Below, one piece after another: positions 25,066 to 38,676 of a stretch of 64,000 nt of DNA. Position 1 is the stretch's first letter. Each line of letters opens with the position of its first letter. A program made the translations under genes and the position numbers. A model generated the notes under the pieces. The model made no database searches, was not told the DNA's origin, and was given only the letters and a program-made list of their open reading frames with translations. The DNA comes from Fomitopsis serialis (Eukaryota; Basidiomycota; Agaricomycetes; Polyporales; Fomitopsidaceae), in contig NW_025955016.1 of assembly GCF_022376445.1 (NCBI RefSeq), positions 1-64,000 of the forward strand, written 5' to 3'.

Positions 25066-25091
25066 GCCAATCACCCCGCGGTTTGATTGGC
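25066..25091. promoter_or_regulatory. Inverted pair of CCAAT boxes
   Basis: GCCAATCA and TGATTGGC form an 8-bp inverted repeat with a 10-base GC-rich spacer. CCAAT boxes bind the HAP/NF-Y complex in fungi, and two facing sites suggest a bidirectional promoter. No flanking gene start was recognised. Confidence 0.35.
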
Positions 25092-26877
25092 CATCACGCC
25101 GACTTCCGTCGGGACGTCCGCGATGGTGCGCTGAGGCCCGTGAGGGACAGTGACGGTGGCACCGCAGCTGCATGTTCCAGTGTCTGCTGCATTCGAACTA
25201 GCTGGCTATAGAGCGTCCCCCTTCGAGTGTGACGCGACGTCGTCGCACTATTCGGATCGGCGTCTCAGCCCAAGACTGGCCTGCAGTGCCCCGAACAACT
25301 GTGCCTGCGTGGAACGATCAGTCGCAGCTCGAAAAGCGTCGATCAAAGAGCTCGAGCGGACGGCGGTTGCACGTCCCTGCCACCGCCAGAGTCACTTCGT
25401 GCTTCGCGTCGGTGCGACGCTTGTTTGTGGACGCCGCCCAAATGCGGTACAATAGCCGGCGGCTCGTCGACGCCACCTGGAGCTCGCGCGCGCATGCGGC
25501 CGCTTTGGCCTTCGTGTTGTCTACAAATGCGGGCGTTCTATTCGGTGTGTGTTTGGCTTGATACGCTCCGCGGGTGCTCGCGATCGTGCAAGAATGCAGA
25601 GCGCCCCAATTGCTCGCCCGTTCGGGCGTCGAGCGATCGTCAGATGTGACCTCAGGCCTGCCTGAATCGACGCTCCCATTCAGCCCGCTTTGGCCTATTG
25701 TACAGCTCGCTCGGGCCGTCCCTGCAGACGCGGCATACGTACAGCACCCTACGGACAAGGTAACACTCGCCCAGCCTTGTTCTTCCTTACCTTCGCGCCT
25801 TCTCCGGATCCCAACGGTTTGCGCAGTTTGGCTGCCGCTATGCCTCATCGCCCCGTCATCGCCACCTATTGTCCCCTCTCCTGGTGTGCTTTCCTCCGTC
25901 TCAGATCCAATTGGAACTCGATGCTGATGTTCGCTGCCCAGGGCCCATGCGTGATAGTCTAGGAACTGTACGTACTTGAGTGATTCACTCAGACGTCGAT
26001 CGTGGCACGCGCACACATCGCCTTGTTGGAGGCGTGTCTGCGCCATGCTGTCCTGTTCACCATCATCGAAGGCCTGTCTCTCTCCTTGGAAGATGCATAC
26101 GACTGCTGCGATCCTCTGTGCGCGGACAGCCAAGCAAGCCGATTTTGACTGCGCCACCGAAGCACGACCGAAGCGGTGCATTCAACACGATCGAAGTGGT
26201 GCACCCACTGCGCGCAATTACCAGCTGCAGAGGCACTATGATCCTGTGTACGTTTGCAATCGGAAGGGACTGCGTACGAGCTTTTTTTTCTCGGAAACAC
26301 GCTCCCTACACCACATCCTCCGTCATGTTCTGCTGGTGGCGTCACGGTGCCCTCACCAATACCGAAACCACCTTCCACTTCCAACGCTCGCTCCCAGTCG
26401 ATGTCCAACATTCAACCGCCGCCGTTCATCTGCCCGAGCTTCTCCTCTCTTCCTCTCCCTGGAGTACAGTACGCTCATACGCTGGCCCCAGCGTTGGCGC
26501 CCCCGTCGCGCTCAATACCCACAGGGTCCATCCAGGCTCCGTAAGTCGTCCCGGGATTTCTCCTGCCAGTGACCCACCGTGACGGCGATGACGATCATGA
26601 CACGGCTCGCCCGCACTCGCTCCGGCCTGCCTCTGAGCTACTAGGAGCGTACTCGCCAACTGCCACATACAGCGCAGAGCGCGCCTGCACATCAACGGCG
26701 AAGGCGAGCTCGCGTCAGGTGCGACGGACATAGTGCGGGCGCCCGAGTAGCGTCCTGGGAGGCACTACTCCGATCCTGGGGAGGGCCTTCCATTGTGCGC
26801 GCGAAACGTGTATTGGCCGCGCGTGACGTCAGTGCTGGGACGCCCGGGAACCTCCTCGGTGTGGGGAGACGCGCGCG

Positions 26878-29800
26878 AGGTCGTGGTGGTTGGACTTGGA
26901 AGTGGTACTAGCTGCAACGCGGCCCCGGTACGTCGAATTGTATGCTTGGGCGACGAGCGTTGATGGCTGCGTGCGGTGTTACGTTACGTCGAAGACACTG
27001 ACGGCCACTGTGTTCTCTGGGACGTCGTCATTCGCAGCTCTCTGGCGTGCAGCCCGTGGACACCTACTCGCAATCGAACGGACGCCATTCGCCGCGGATG
27101 ATGGGCTCTCTCACATGCACTGAGCCCTTCGAGCTGTCGTGGACGCGTTAGCTAACGTGCAGAACACCTGGCCGTCGCGGATCTACAATCTGAATGGTCA
27201 TGGTACGTCGTGGACATGCTCCGGCTCTCGTGGCGTGCTCTACCTGATATGCTTTCGTGAAACTGCCCTTCACAGAACCTTACTACATCAGACTGACGAC
27301 TCGGTGTCACGTAGGAGTGCGATCTCGCCCATCTGGTGGCGTCGAAGCCGGGGCCTGTGGCTCGGGGGTTCGAACGGCTGGGCGTACTGGGCAGCAACCC
27401 GAAACGGGCAGTCTCCGGTGCGAGTCCGGGTCGCGCGACGCCACCATCATCATTCCAATGCTTCAGTGTTGACTGAGATGCTGTGCATGACGGGCGTGCA
27501 GCCAGGGGCCGACGGCGGTCTCATACGCTCGTCGAAGGTCCCGCCGTTGTGCGCGGACCGGACATCCTCGCATAATGTGCGGTAGCTGGTATGCTTCGAG
27601 GTGCGCACGCACTGACGTCTGTGGTTCTTGCCGCTGCCTCTTCATTGGAAAGCGGGATCGTGATTAGTATGCCAGTGCGGCTCGCTTGCTGTCCAGTATG
27701 GAGATCCTCGTACGTCGCATCACTATCGCACGCAACCACTCTCCGTATATAAGCACCTTGCATACTTGTGCTGGCCGGCCTGTGATGCGTTCCCGTGGTG
27801 TTTGCAATACGCTAAGTATGCGCGTCGCTGACGATCATTCCCAGTGTCCCATCACCCCGACGGTCTCCGCGGCGGTCACGCTCGACCAAGTCCGACCTCG
27901 TCCACTGCATCGCACTGCGCCCACCCACTGCTCATACCATTGTGGACACCGCACGGTCCACGACGCCCGACCCACCCCACATCCCCGACTGGAACCCGAC
28001 TTGCCAGCCCTCCACGCTGATGCACGATCTCACGGCGGACAGCGATGATATTGCGCATGATGGACACCCACCCGCACACAGTACAGGGCACTCTCGCCAT
28101 TGTTCGCTCTCTCCGGCGGCCTCGGAGACGGAGCTGCGCTGCACTGTCCAACGCCATGATCGGGATCGAGTGCCAGTGAGCTCGCGCCGCGCCCGATCCG
28201 TCGCTCGCTTCGAGATTCGCGCCCGGGTATGTGGCAGTTTGTTGGGTACCCGCATGTCATGATCTCCCCTGACAGGCGCGCGCAATGTGCTTCGAGCTGG
28301 ACTGTGCACATGTCGGGCGGGGACGCGATGTGCTTTGGAACGCGTCCTTGGACCCGCCTGGGAGCTGTCAACGGCTCTGCGACCTGGGTCTCACTCTCAT
28401 CGGCGTCTTGGGTACGTAAGGTATGCGAGTTTATCTTCGCGTTGCCTGCCCGGCGTATAACAGGTGGCGAGTTGATGGAAGCCTCTGGTGCTCTGTGACG
28501 GGCGTGCGACAGAGTACGGTGACTTTTGCACACTCGAAGATTCACTGAACGCACCTGCGTCATGCGGGCGCCGCTCCGAGTTGTGTCGGTGGAAGATTTA
28601 GACATCTCGCGCTGGAGCACAACGCACTTCGAGCACCGTCTCAGAACGCCCGCATAGTGTTGTTGTTTCGTTTGTGCTACTCACTGGGCATACAGTGGGA
28701 ACGTCTGACGACATCCGAGGCCTATCTCTATGTCAAACGCTGGCCCTTCGTTGGAAACAGGGTGTCTCGTATGCAGTTCCTTCCGTCATAACCCCGTTCT
28801 GCACGGTTGGGTTGGCTGGTTTCTGATGGTCTGTCTGACAGGCGCCTAGTACAGACCTTTTTCGTGATGCTTCGACTCGCCTCCGACTCATCCCTCTGTT
28901 GGCGCACCCATGCCGTATGGATTCGGTAAGTCTTGCTTTGATCTCTGTCTACGTCAATGTCTCAGTTCCGACTACAGTCTTTGCGACTCAGTACCTATCC
29001 ACCAATGTCTGTTCGTGTTGGTATCATCAATGTTCAGCACTTCCTCCCTCCTCCACCGGTCATTGGACATGTTTCTTGACCAGGATCGATGAATCAGCGC
29101 GACCCCTACTTATAACTCTCTTATTCCCGGCATCTCTGGCAAAGTGAGATGCACCTCTGACGTCGTCACATGGGTCCGCGTCAAGGGTTGTACAGGCCCT
29201 CGATATAGGCTTCGTCCGTTCCCCGCTGACACGCTACACCAGACCCTCGTTCCCAGCCCCCGCAGTGGGTCCATATCGAGGCGAGTCACGGTGAGTCACT
29301 CGCTGTGACGGTGTGACGCTCATACACTCAGGAAATTTGCCTCCGACCGGACCATGGTGCGCCACCGAGATGACCCGGCGCGGAAGTGCAGAGCGGACGG
29401 AGGACGAGCACTGCATTATGGAGTTAGGAAAACGGTGAGCAAAGTGAGTGCGATCACTAATATGTTCCTATACGTTCACGCTGTCCATCGCGATGCCAAA
29501 CCGACTGAGCAAATTTTACGGAGGAGCGACGTAGAGCGGTGAAGGATGCTCCGGCGGCCACGGATTCAACGTTCAACATCGGACGTGTCTCGAAGACTAC
29601 AGGGGACATGGTCAGCGGTCAGACGAGACACGAGCCAGACGCATCTTCGTCGAGGCTCAGATCGCACGCAGGGAGGGAGTCGCATCCCTATCCTGCCCAT
29701 CGATACATGTGAGTTCTATGTCACCTTAGAAGGTTTGCTAACCCTCAATGCAATGAAGCTTCATATCGCCAGTATGCCGTCTACTATTACACGCAATAAC

Positions 29801-32800
29801 TACATAAGCAATACAGACCTTCCCGAGTGGGACAGCGGGCGTTCGGAGCATAGGCCCCGCACCCCGACTTTGCGCGCTTGCTCCGGAGAGTGGGTGGAAG
29901 CTGTGTTGGCTCCGAGGGCGAGGGACGGGCTCGGTCCTGGGTCTGGGGTGCCCACGTTCGCCGCATCTGACCCCGTACGTGCGACGGGCAGATCTGCCCC
30001 ATGATTGGTCGAGATCACAATCGACTCCACCCGCAGGCGGATCGGGGAGCAGCCAATTCATCTCGTACGTCTAAAATTTGCTGGTCCGTGCGTCGAACTG
30101 TCCGTACGTGCCATCCTCGTTCGTTTGCAATGGGATGGGCAATGTGCTGAAGCATTTCTTGAGTTGCGAGGCGGTGCGATGGCCTCCGCGGCCGTGCGAA
30201 CCCGTTCTGTGCGCGCGTGCGCGCGTGGTGTACACGAGAGTTATATGAAACGGCGCGAGGGCGGGCATTTCAGACTCCCAGCGTTCCATCTTCCGAGCCA
30301 GGCTGGTGGCGTTCATTTATCCTCAGGCGCCCTGGTACATGGCCACTACGGAACGCCTGCAGCTGATAGACGCTGGATTGGTAGGTGTCGGTGGGGTCGG
30401 ACAGCATTTCTGTTGTTATCCGACGCCGACTGCGAATGATCATAACAGCGACAGTGTCTCGGTGTGTCGTGGACTGGTCCTAAGGGGCCGGTTGAAGCTT
30501 CAGATAGGCGTCTGTCGTATCCTCAGACTCGTTCCACTCAAACGACGCAGCAGTGCCCGTGACGGTCCGAGGATATGGGTGCGTTTGCCTCTTCGCACAC
30601 AGTCAGGTTGCTCACACTAAGTCGCTATCATTCAAGCTCTGCTGCCCTCACACGGTGATCAGCTCCGCAATCTGTACGCTCTCTGACGCGGGAATACAGG
30701 AGTTGAGTATCCTCGAGTCCGCGTCGCGCACATGGCGCAGCCGTTTGCCGAGCACAGATTCGCGCTTGGCATCTTGAAAGTACAATGCAAGGCCAAGGCT
30801 GGCGATGCCCAAAGCTCAGCGGGACCTTGACGTCACTTGCGACTGGTCCAGGTTTGTCTCCCAGTGTCCTGACGGTGCACCCTATTCCAAATTTACCCTA
30901 TCTTCCCGATGCTCTGACTTATCGCCGTAGATCGCCCTTCCGCATCGGTATGCTTAGTGCATCTGTATCACGCGCAAGCCATGGCCTTATATGTCTGCGG
31001 CGTATCCACGCAGACTTGAGAATGGAGAGCTCGACGGCTCCCGCGCGAGTTTCGCCCTAGGAGCAAGCTATGGACCCCGTTTGTTCTGTCGGTGCCGGAT
31101 CATGCTGCTAGGCCCTCCCCGCTCCAAGCACTCGACCTATCGGACCATGTCGCGGGAGAAGACAGGATCTGCGATACAGGAACGTGCATTGGAGGCGGGC
31201 GAGCATGTCTTCGGACTGCCGGGATCCCTTATGATACGTGCTACTGAACTTCACAGATGGCCACAACGTAGAGGGAAGGCGGCCTTTGGCGTGCTGCGGA
31301 TAGGGCCCCTCCTTCTCGGACTTCGCCCGTGCCGAGGTCCATAACAAGATCATGATCTGCGGAGTGAAGGGTGCTCTGCTACTGTGTTATTAGGATCTGC
31401 GAAGACCGGGCCAGCTGCATGTATGTATGCCGACTGTAGGGCCAGTGAAGGCGACCACGAGCTCCCGTACGGATCGGCTCTTCATCTATATGTGTCTTCC
31501 TTCGGGCTGGCTGCCCCGCAAGCTACGCAGTGAATTCGAAGTCGGTGGCGAGTCGATCCCGACTAGCCACCATATCTGCGTTCCTGACATCGATAAGCCA
31601 TACTGGTCGACCTGCCCGAGGGCCCGAGCTCGCCAACGCCACCATCCACGGTCATCCTCATGACGCCATTCACTTGCTCTGGTCTGGTAGCGCGGTGGAT
31701 TGCCTTGGCTGGGGCGTCTGCCATCAGCGACGCGCCCGTCCATCATTCCTGTGGCTGTCGCGGTCGACTCGGTACTTGCATTGAATGCGTCTTCAAGTTC
31801 AACCGTCCAATGCTGTACGCTCTTGGGGCAAGTGGCCTACTAGGTGTATGCGGCGTCTCCGGTCATAACATCACAGGCACGAACAACGTGCCCATACTTC
31901 AAGTACGATACACTCGAGACACGGATGGTCACCTCAGCCAATATACGATGCTTCTCCTGAAAAGGGAGACTGCCTTGTATCCGAAACGGGCAGTTCTTGT
32001 TCATGCTGCGACTTCGACGAATCTCACCTCGCGATTGTTGTCTATTGTTCAACTGGAGCTACTAGCGCTGTACTTGCACCCAGGAGGAAAGACTCAGATG
32101 GCCGGCCTGCTGCCGTCCGTGAAACCGGATGGTTCATCAACCACTCGGATAAACTGCTAGTACAGGAAGCAAACGGAACCTCGTCGATGCGGCCACGATA
32201 TCAACGTGCCTACGAAGCGCAGAAGTCTGTCCTATCGAACTAGTAGACGTGCTCGCACTCCATTCTTCATTCTCATACTGAGGCTTAGAGAGTAGACACA
32301 CTTCTACATTGTTCGCTCAGACCAACCCGGCTGGACGGTGGAACGCACAATGAGTATACTAGTCAAATCGCCATGCTCACTAGAGATTGAGCTGCACACG
32401 AACCATATAAAACGACGTCAAAGTCACTCGCCAGCACGCGCTACTCGCCACGAGATAGCAAGTCTAGAGCCGCGGAGGGAATCTGCTGACCCTCGGCAGC
32501 GGATGCTTTCAAAGAGCTCCGACCCTCCGCCATCGCTAGACGCGGGCGCAGCGTTTCGTCTTTCACATCCCCATGCACATCTTCTCAGACGTCTACGTGA
32601 ATGTTCAATCTGTCCAGCGTAAGGGGGACAGACCCAACCACGCCCAATCGTCGAGCGCCGTCCTGCCGCTGTGCCAGTTCTCCCAAGGTGCGCGATGCAT
32701 CGGAGGACAGGTATCTGGGATCCCCCGGGTCAAGCGTTTCACGCACGATACGGGATGCGTCTGGACGTACAGCGCGGTGCTCAAGGAGGTCAGGCCCTCA

Positions 32801-33304
32801 TCCCACAATGCAGGAAGCGAAGATCCACCCTACACAAACTATAGAGTCGCCAGTGGACGTTAGTGCGCGTGCAAATCGTGGAGCAGTCACTGCACTCGCA
32901 GCCAACCGTGAGACGGCCCAGCGCGAGTGCAAAGTTCGCCGGGAGGAGGCGCACGAGAGCATGAGAGTTCTAGCGGCATCCGCGCTCCCAGCGTCGAGCC
33001 GTTAAATGACCTTCTTGCGTCTATCAGCGGCCGACGGACCAATCAGCGGACGCGCACTGGTTCGCGGGGACAGGGATGATAGACCTCTCCGTCCCCTTCA
33101 TGCGGGGAAAGCATGGCTGGGACCTCTGATATGCATGTACTGCGTCCGACTCACAGCCAAGTTGCGACGAGCCGCTCAGCGAGATAGGGAATGGAACGCA
33201 CTAGGCCGAAACACGTCCTCAACGCATTGCGATGCTTGCGCTGAACGCGGTGTTGGGTAGTGTGGCCGAACATACTCGCGGGATCGTGGTTCTACGCAGG
33301 CCTA
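26878..33304. other. Apparently non-coding tail of module A, right copy
   Basis: This is the counterpart of 6614-13033. Frames open here are usually shifted or stopped in the left copy, so no gene is supported. The 94-codon frame at 32338-32622 is identical in both copies, but it lies in the 520-bp identity tract, which explains that without selection. Confidence 0.5.
32120..32639. repeat. 520-bp tract identical to 7271-7790 (inverted)
   Basis: Same length and sequence as the left tract, reverse-complemented. The first differences outside are at 32119 and 32640. Confidence 0.8.
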
Positions 33305-36021
33305 TCAGCCAGTGACCGAAACCGCGCCCCCTTTGTCCACCGAGAGTCGAATGCGATCACCCGCGCTTATGTCTTTGAACTGGAAGGATGTTCATTAGCG
33401 TCTTGCGCACCGGTAGGGAGGATGCGTGCGGCCGTTGTATTGGCCAGCAGTGAAACGCACCGTCAACTCCCTCGTGCGATGGAGACTCTCGATCTCGTCC
33501 ACTCGGTTCCGCACGCCGTCCAGTAGGTCGTCAAACCCTTCCTCCTCCACGACCTTCTGCGCCGCCTGCAGCAGCAGGACGGAGTCCGGCGTAACGTCAT
33601 GGTTCGTCTGGGATCCGGCGGGAGTGCGTATCAGCGTCCGACCCTCATGAAACCGCGAAGACTCACATCAATGGCAATGACATTGGCGCGATCGAGGTCT
33701 GGCAGACAATAAGTTGGCAGTCCGCGAACAACACGCATGCACGGCGCACCTTCAAGAAAGTCGGCCCTGGTCATTATCTGACGACATTTATACTGAACGT
33801 CAAGGTCAGCAGACAGCACAGCTAGGCCCAAAGGAGCGATACTCACGTATGGAATCTTCGGGAGGGGCAGCTCGTCCAGCCCCTCGGACGACAGCTCACC
33901 GGCCGCAAGCGCCTCCGCACGCTCGCGCTCGTCCGCGCGCCGCTGCTTGACGAACTCGCGCAGGAGGAGCCACGAGCACGAGCTCCACTTCTGCTCGTCC
34001 ATGACATCGTCGTCACAGTCGGGTATGAGGCCGATGAGACTCAGCAGCCACGCCTTCTCGACATCCAGCATCTGCTGCGCGTGCTCGCGCATGTTCGCGG
34101 TCTTCGAGAGCTGCGCGAGGTACGACAGCCGTCCGCCCACTATGGACACGGCGTCGTGGAGCTCCTCTGAGTCGGTCGGGAGCTTCGCGTTCAGGCGCAT
34201 CTGTGCCGAGGCGCGCAGCGCGTCCTTGAAGCTCAGGTCGGACACCGTCACGACCTACATGGGGTGCTGCGGTCAGAACGTGCATTTGACGCGGGTGGTG
34301 AGATGGGGATCACCTGCATTCTGCTGGCGGTCTTTCCTGAAAGACGTGTTAGGGATACACGCAACGACAACTAAGTAAGTGACCTACGCATGACAAGAAA
34401 GGGCCAGAAGTCGTCGCTGATACATGTGAGCAGAGGAGAACTATGAAGCTTCATAATGAATACCTGCTGAACACCATCGTCAGGATTCCTGGTGGGCGAA
34501 ACGAGTGAGCGGGAATGATGTGCATGAGAGGAGAGCGGAACACCCACCGGCAGCAGCCCAGCTTTCTGCGCGCTGCTGCATCTGCAGCAGCATCTGCCTC
34601 CCATCATCGTCATTCTTGAAGAAATGGATATTATTGAAGATCAAAACGAGAGGCCTGCCTGTTCTTCGTGCGTATCGCAGCGCGACCTTCTCTAGCTTGT
34701 TCAACGCTGTGCACGTAGTATATGACTACCGGCACCGCGCGGCAGACACACCCTCGACTGACCTCGCTCGATATCCAAGGACGGCCCCGCTGCGAGTTCG
34801 TGCGATCAATATGAACCTGCGCGCGAGGATCGAGTCCACAGACCTTCCCGAGGATCACGCCTTTGGAAGAGACTGGTCTGCGTGTCCTCGTTGAACTCAT
34901 AATTCATCGCCTTGCCGAGACGCAGACGGAAGACTTCCAGGTCTGGGTGCGCATCACACATAGCGACACCCTCGGCTTCGATCGCCTGCATCGCGTCAAG
35001 CATCATCGTGCCCTTGCCAGTGCCCTACGCGACCCACGCTCAGCTCCCTGACCCTCTCGTGAAATGCGCACGACATCCGCACGTACCTTAGGTCCGAGCA
35101 ACAGGTAATACTGTCCAGCCTCGGTGCCCTTGATGATGCGGTCAAGTGAGGACTGTTCTCGGCGGCGTACGTGTTTCATCCAATGAACGTAATCGTCTCC
35201 GGTGTCGTGCTGCGTGCGTGGATTGCTTGCGAGCTCGAGGGCTGGGTCGTAGCCTCTCGCAAACGCAAGTTCGATCTACGGGGTGTCTGAGAAGGTAGTC
35301 TCTTTGAAGGCGAGCGCATGAGGTCCTCACCTTGTCGAGGACGTTCTTCTTGTACCAGGCGACATATGCGACACCACCAAAGAACACTAGACGCTGCTGT
35401 CAGTTACTGTCATTCTAATGGGTTGTGATTCGTGGAGAAGCCAATGTCGCGTCCCAGCGAGGCGGTTGGATATTCTCACACGTTCGCCACCGACGAGCAC
35501 CTCAGAGGATCTCAGAGAGCCTCACAGCAAGAAAGGTTGGACGTGTTGAACCACGAGGGTTAACCTTCGGCAAGGGCCTCGAGTCACTCTCCCAATCGAG
35601 ACTCGAATCGTTCTGACAGCCACTGTTACTGTCCCGCCTAACTCTTTTTTCGAATCATACCAGTCCCTCCTCAACAATAGACAGAGCTCGAGGGAATAGG
35701 TAGCAATTGCGCACACTTACCAGCTCCAAGACCAATCAAAGCTGTCGCTGCCGCGTCGACAAATGACGAACCCGAAGTTGGGAAACCTCCCGGCCTGGCG
35801 CGAGGCTCAGAATCGCGCGAATGAGGACGTTGAGACGCATCAGATTCTTCCTTCCGATTCACCTCGCCTGCCAGGCTTTGTTGAACAGGTGGTTGGGAGT
35901 ACGACCGCGCGTGGATCCGCGCATGCTGAGATGTTCGGAGACCCAAGGATTGTCGGTGTCGTGCACGAGCAACCAGACGACCTGCCAGCGCAGCGGTGTT
36001 CGGTAAAGTCGAGGCACTCAT
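33305..36021 (-). CDS. Mitochondrial-type AAA/P-loop ATPase, right copy
   Basis: This is the second copy of the ATPase at 3704-6613, read leftward from the ATG at 36021 to the TGA at 33307-33305. The same 14-exon structure can be traced with every donor and acceptor kept, giving about 564 aa. Exon 1 (35721-36021) has a 12-base in-frame insertion (HARIHARSYSQ versus HARSYSQ) in the presequence. Walker A GPKGTGKGT and the NN-type Walker B are the same. Substitutions are few, for example SEELHDAV for SEDLHDAV. A possible extra donor in the last exon of the left copy (GTAAGC) is ATAAGC here, which supports reading through it. No stop or frameshift was found, so both copies are probably functional. 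Confidence 0.82.
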
Positions 36022-36195
36022 CGTGCTGGACGTGCTGAAAGCTTGATTTTAGCCATGGAGGCGTACACTGCCGCAGTCGTCGTCCTCGACCACGCCAAGG
36101 TAGGGTTGCGAGACATAAGCGCCCGGCAAGCGCCGCCTGAGCGCTGCTTCGAATATAGTACTTATGCTTGTTACTTAGTTTCTTATGTTACTATC

Positions 36196-38360
36196 GAATG
36201 TAGTCTCTGGTGCAGTCTTGAACCCGAGTCGTCTTAACGAAAGGAAGTATCTTTACAACAATTCGACGTTGGTTTCTTGTTTCATCGCAACATTGAACTT
36301 GAAGATCAGAGACGTCGACAATGTGCACGACCTCACATTCCACGTAGCACCTCCATACACGATGCACATGCGACTGCTTGCCTATTCATCCACCTGTGCT
36401 TCCCCGTCAGCAGACTGCGCAACTACAGGTGTGTGCGCAACTCACCCGCTTGTTTCCACCAGTGACGCGCCAACCGCAGAACCTGATAAGCCTCTTGCAC
36501 GGGTTGCCACGACTCGACGAGCAGCGTATCGTTCCCTTCGTTGAACTCCGCAAGGTCCGGGAAGATCGCGAACAAGAACGCCGCCACTTTCACGGGGTTT
36601 CCCAGAGAGGGGACTGGCCAAAATCAATGCTTCGCAAGGCCCGATTGCAGCAGCCGCCGCCGGGCCTCTCGTGGAGCGAGACATCCGTGCCCGATGTATT
36701 CACGTCGATCATGAGCGATGCCAACAAGGGACAGTACCTCGCAAAATGCGCCAAACCCTGGAGCGTCGTAGCCGTCGGATGCCCCCAGGGGTGTATGGCC
36801 GTGCACCAGAACTCCAGGCGCTCCAGTCGGGGCCACGACATGGCCAACTCCCTGACGGCGTCGTCGTCGAGGACAATGCACATCTCCGTCAAAAGATTGA
36901 AGCTGCGGAGACGGCGGAATTCGCAGAGATGCCTCAGCGACTCCATGGTGACGACCTGTGCACCTTCCCCCTCGATATCGGCGTCCAGGCCGCTGGTCAC
37001 ATCGATTTCCTCCAACACGCTCGGCGAGCACCGCTCGCGGAGTAGCTGCAGCACACGTCCAATGGTGGCCGGGTCCGTGGCTGCGTTCGAATTGATGAAT
37101 GCCGTCTTGAGGGTGGGAAGGCGACATGCTGATAGGAATTCGACGGAGCTGCCCATGGACACGGATTGCAAAGACAGCGTCGAGAGAGAGGGGAAGGTGA
37201 GACGGCCTGTATTAGCGTGCACCGCCGTGGACGGGACGGCTGACAGTAAGGAGTTGAATACGGCCTTGAAGTGCAGTTTTGCGAGGTGCGGGAGTGTCGC
37301 GAGGTCCGCGAGGTTGCTGAACGACATGGGCATGCTCGTCATCAACGTGAGAGACTCCAGCCTCTGCAATGACGCGAAGGCCTTATCGGGAAAGGGGTCA
37401 GGTTGGTTATTGTCCATAGATCCGTCAACGACATAGATGGTTAGCTCTCGGACATCTGGTGAGCGTCGTGGAAGGTGTTGGAGGGTCGGGGTGATAATGT
37501 TGGAGGAGTACTTTGAGCTGGGCCTGCGTTTCTCAATATTCAGCACGGAGAGCTGCTGCCCAAAGAACAGTTGTGCAGAGCCGAAGTACCCATATGTCCT
37601 GCTCTCCGTCCAAATGAGCTTGCGAAGCGTTGGCAGCAATGGATAGTGGGGTCTTGACGAAACGAGCCAGGAAAAAAGGGCATCCGATATCGCCCGGGAC
37701 ATATGTCCAAGACTGCGTGACGGGCCGCATTGCAGCTCTCGAACACGCCGACCGTAAAAGTCAAAGCGCTCCCAATCTTGAGGTGTAGTGTGCTTGTCAG
37801 GCTTTCTAGGCATCTACGGGAGATCAGATACACGTTTCTTCTTTGGCCTTGCAATTCGCGGACAGTTGCACGTACCAGTGCCGGTGAATGCGCAGACTCA
37901 GAGGCTTCCCAGAATTTTTCGGGCAGACACTCGACCAGGTGCCCCAGACCGTTCTGAAAGTGCCATATGATATCCAGGGCGGGTTCAAGAAAAGCATGGC
38001 ATGTAAGAGCGAACGCGAGAAGCGCCGGTAAGTAAGGTTGTTCACCGCCAGTGTGATCGAGTATCATGCGAAGGAGCTCCGGGACGGCTAGTGCTCTGTG
38101 CATCGCGGGGTACGCGTTTCACGACGATGCAACGCAGAAATTACAGGTGCACGCAACTGTCAAATCAGGGCATCGTGAGTATTATGTGCGAGCCGGAATT
38201 GTCTGTCTCTCTCATACATACCGGGAAGCTTGAGCGCCGTCGACTTCATGTATATGATTGAATCGGTTGCCTCGTACGAAGTTCAGCTGAACTCCTCGCA
38301 TTCAGTCCGTGGTTGGCCGGACCAAGCCTTCACTTGCGCTGCGAGCTTGCGGCCTTTACA
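36196..38360 (-). repeat. Inverted duplication, module B, right copy
   Basis: This is the reverse-complement counterpart of 13172-15325, holding an F-box-like gene. In its own reading direction it runs straight into module A, an order (B then A) opposite to the left side (A then B). Confidence 0.85.
36386..38103 (-). pseudogene. F-box-like protein, copy 2, one-base frameshift
   Basis: Exons are 37876-38103, 36446-37813 and 36386-36393, matching copy 1 exon for exon, including the tiny last exon. The first 50 residues are nearly identical to copy 1, and the rest is about 75 percent identical. Near 36601-36612 one base is missing in a C/G run: the frame should read SPxxGSPxKVAAFLF but goes to LWETP and a stop. 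After that point the intact family frame resumes (FAIFPDLAEFN, WQPVQEAYQVL). The lesion truncates about the last 65 residues. It may be a young pseudogene, a truncated but working protein, or a sequencing error in a homopolymer. Confidence 0.75.
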
Positions 38361-38676
38361 GCTGTATCCAAAACGATAGAGACGTGAGGCGGTGTTGGAT
38401 TAGCGCTCATAAGTCGGCCACGGCATTCTCCGCTCCCTTCGGACGAGCCACATTTCATTCACGCTTGACGATCTCACTGGCACACTGCAGTTCAAACTGT
38501 ACAAGGAAACGAGGCGTGCATTTTGATCAGTTCGAAGGTGACCTATAGCTGTGAGTCGTAGATTCGGTAGAGGTCAGTGATACTACTAACAGATGGATGT
38601 TGGGTTAACGGCTTCAATACTAGCTGTGCGACGGCATTATCACCTGCGCTATCTCACAACAAGAAGCGTTCAGTCC
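38104..38676. promoter_or_regulatory. Shared upstream region of two divergent F-box-like genes
   Basis: These 573 bp separate the starts of copy 2 (minus) and copy 3 (plus). The first 257 bp belong to module B and match the region upstream of copy 1; the rest is unique. No clear TATA or CCAAT box was seen. Confidence 0.5.

Larger units (their letters stand above)
23325..26877. other. GC-rich stretch between cyclin gene and module A
   Basis: No gene is supported. The largest frame (25318-26181, minus, 287 codons) is in GC-rich DNA where long chance frames are expected, overlaps plus-strand frames of similar size and has no recognisable motif. The stretch holds a strong TATA motif at 24000, a series of hairpins (24122-24325) and a CCAAT inverted pair (25066-25091), so it may be promoter DNA or a non-coding transcript. 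Confidence 0.4.
26878..36195 (-). repeat. Inverted segmental duplication, module A, right copy
   Basis: This is the reverse-complement copy of 3545-13033, about 170 bp shorter, mainly because it lacks the 212-bp element in ATPase intron 1. It contains a second complete ATPase gene. Its high-coordinate end abuts module B directly, with no spacer, unlike the left side. Confidence 0.9.

Noticed and set aside
25318..26181. 287-codon minus-strand open frame
   Set aside because: GC-rich DNA with overlapping plus-strand frames of similar length; no motif, no supporting copy.
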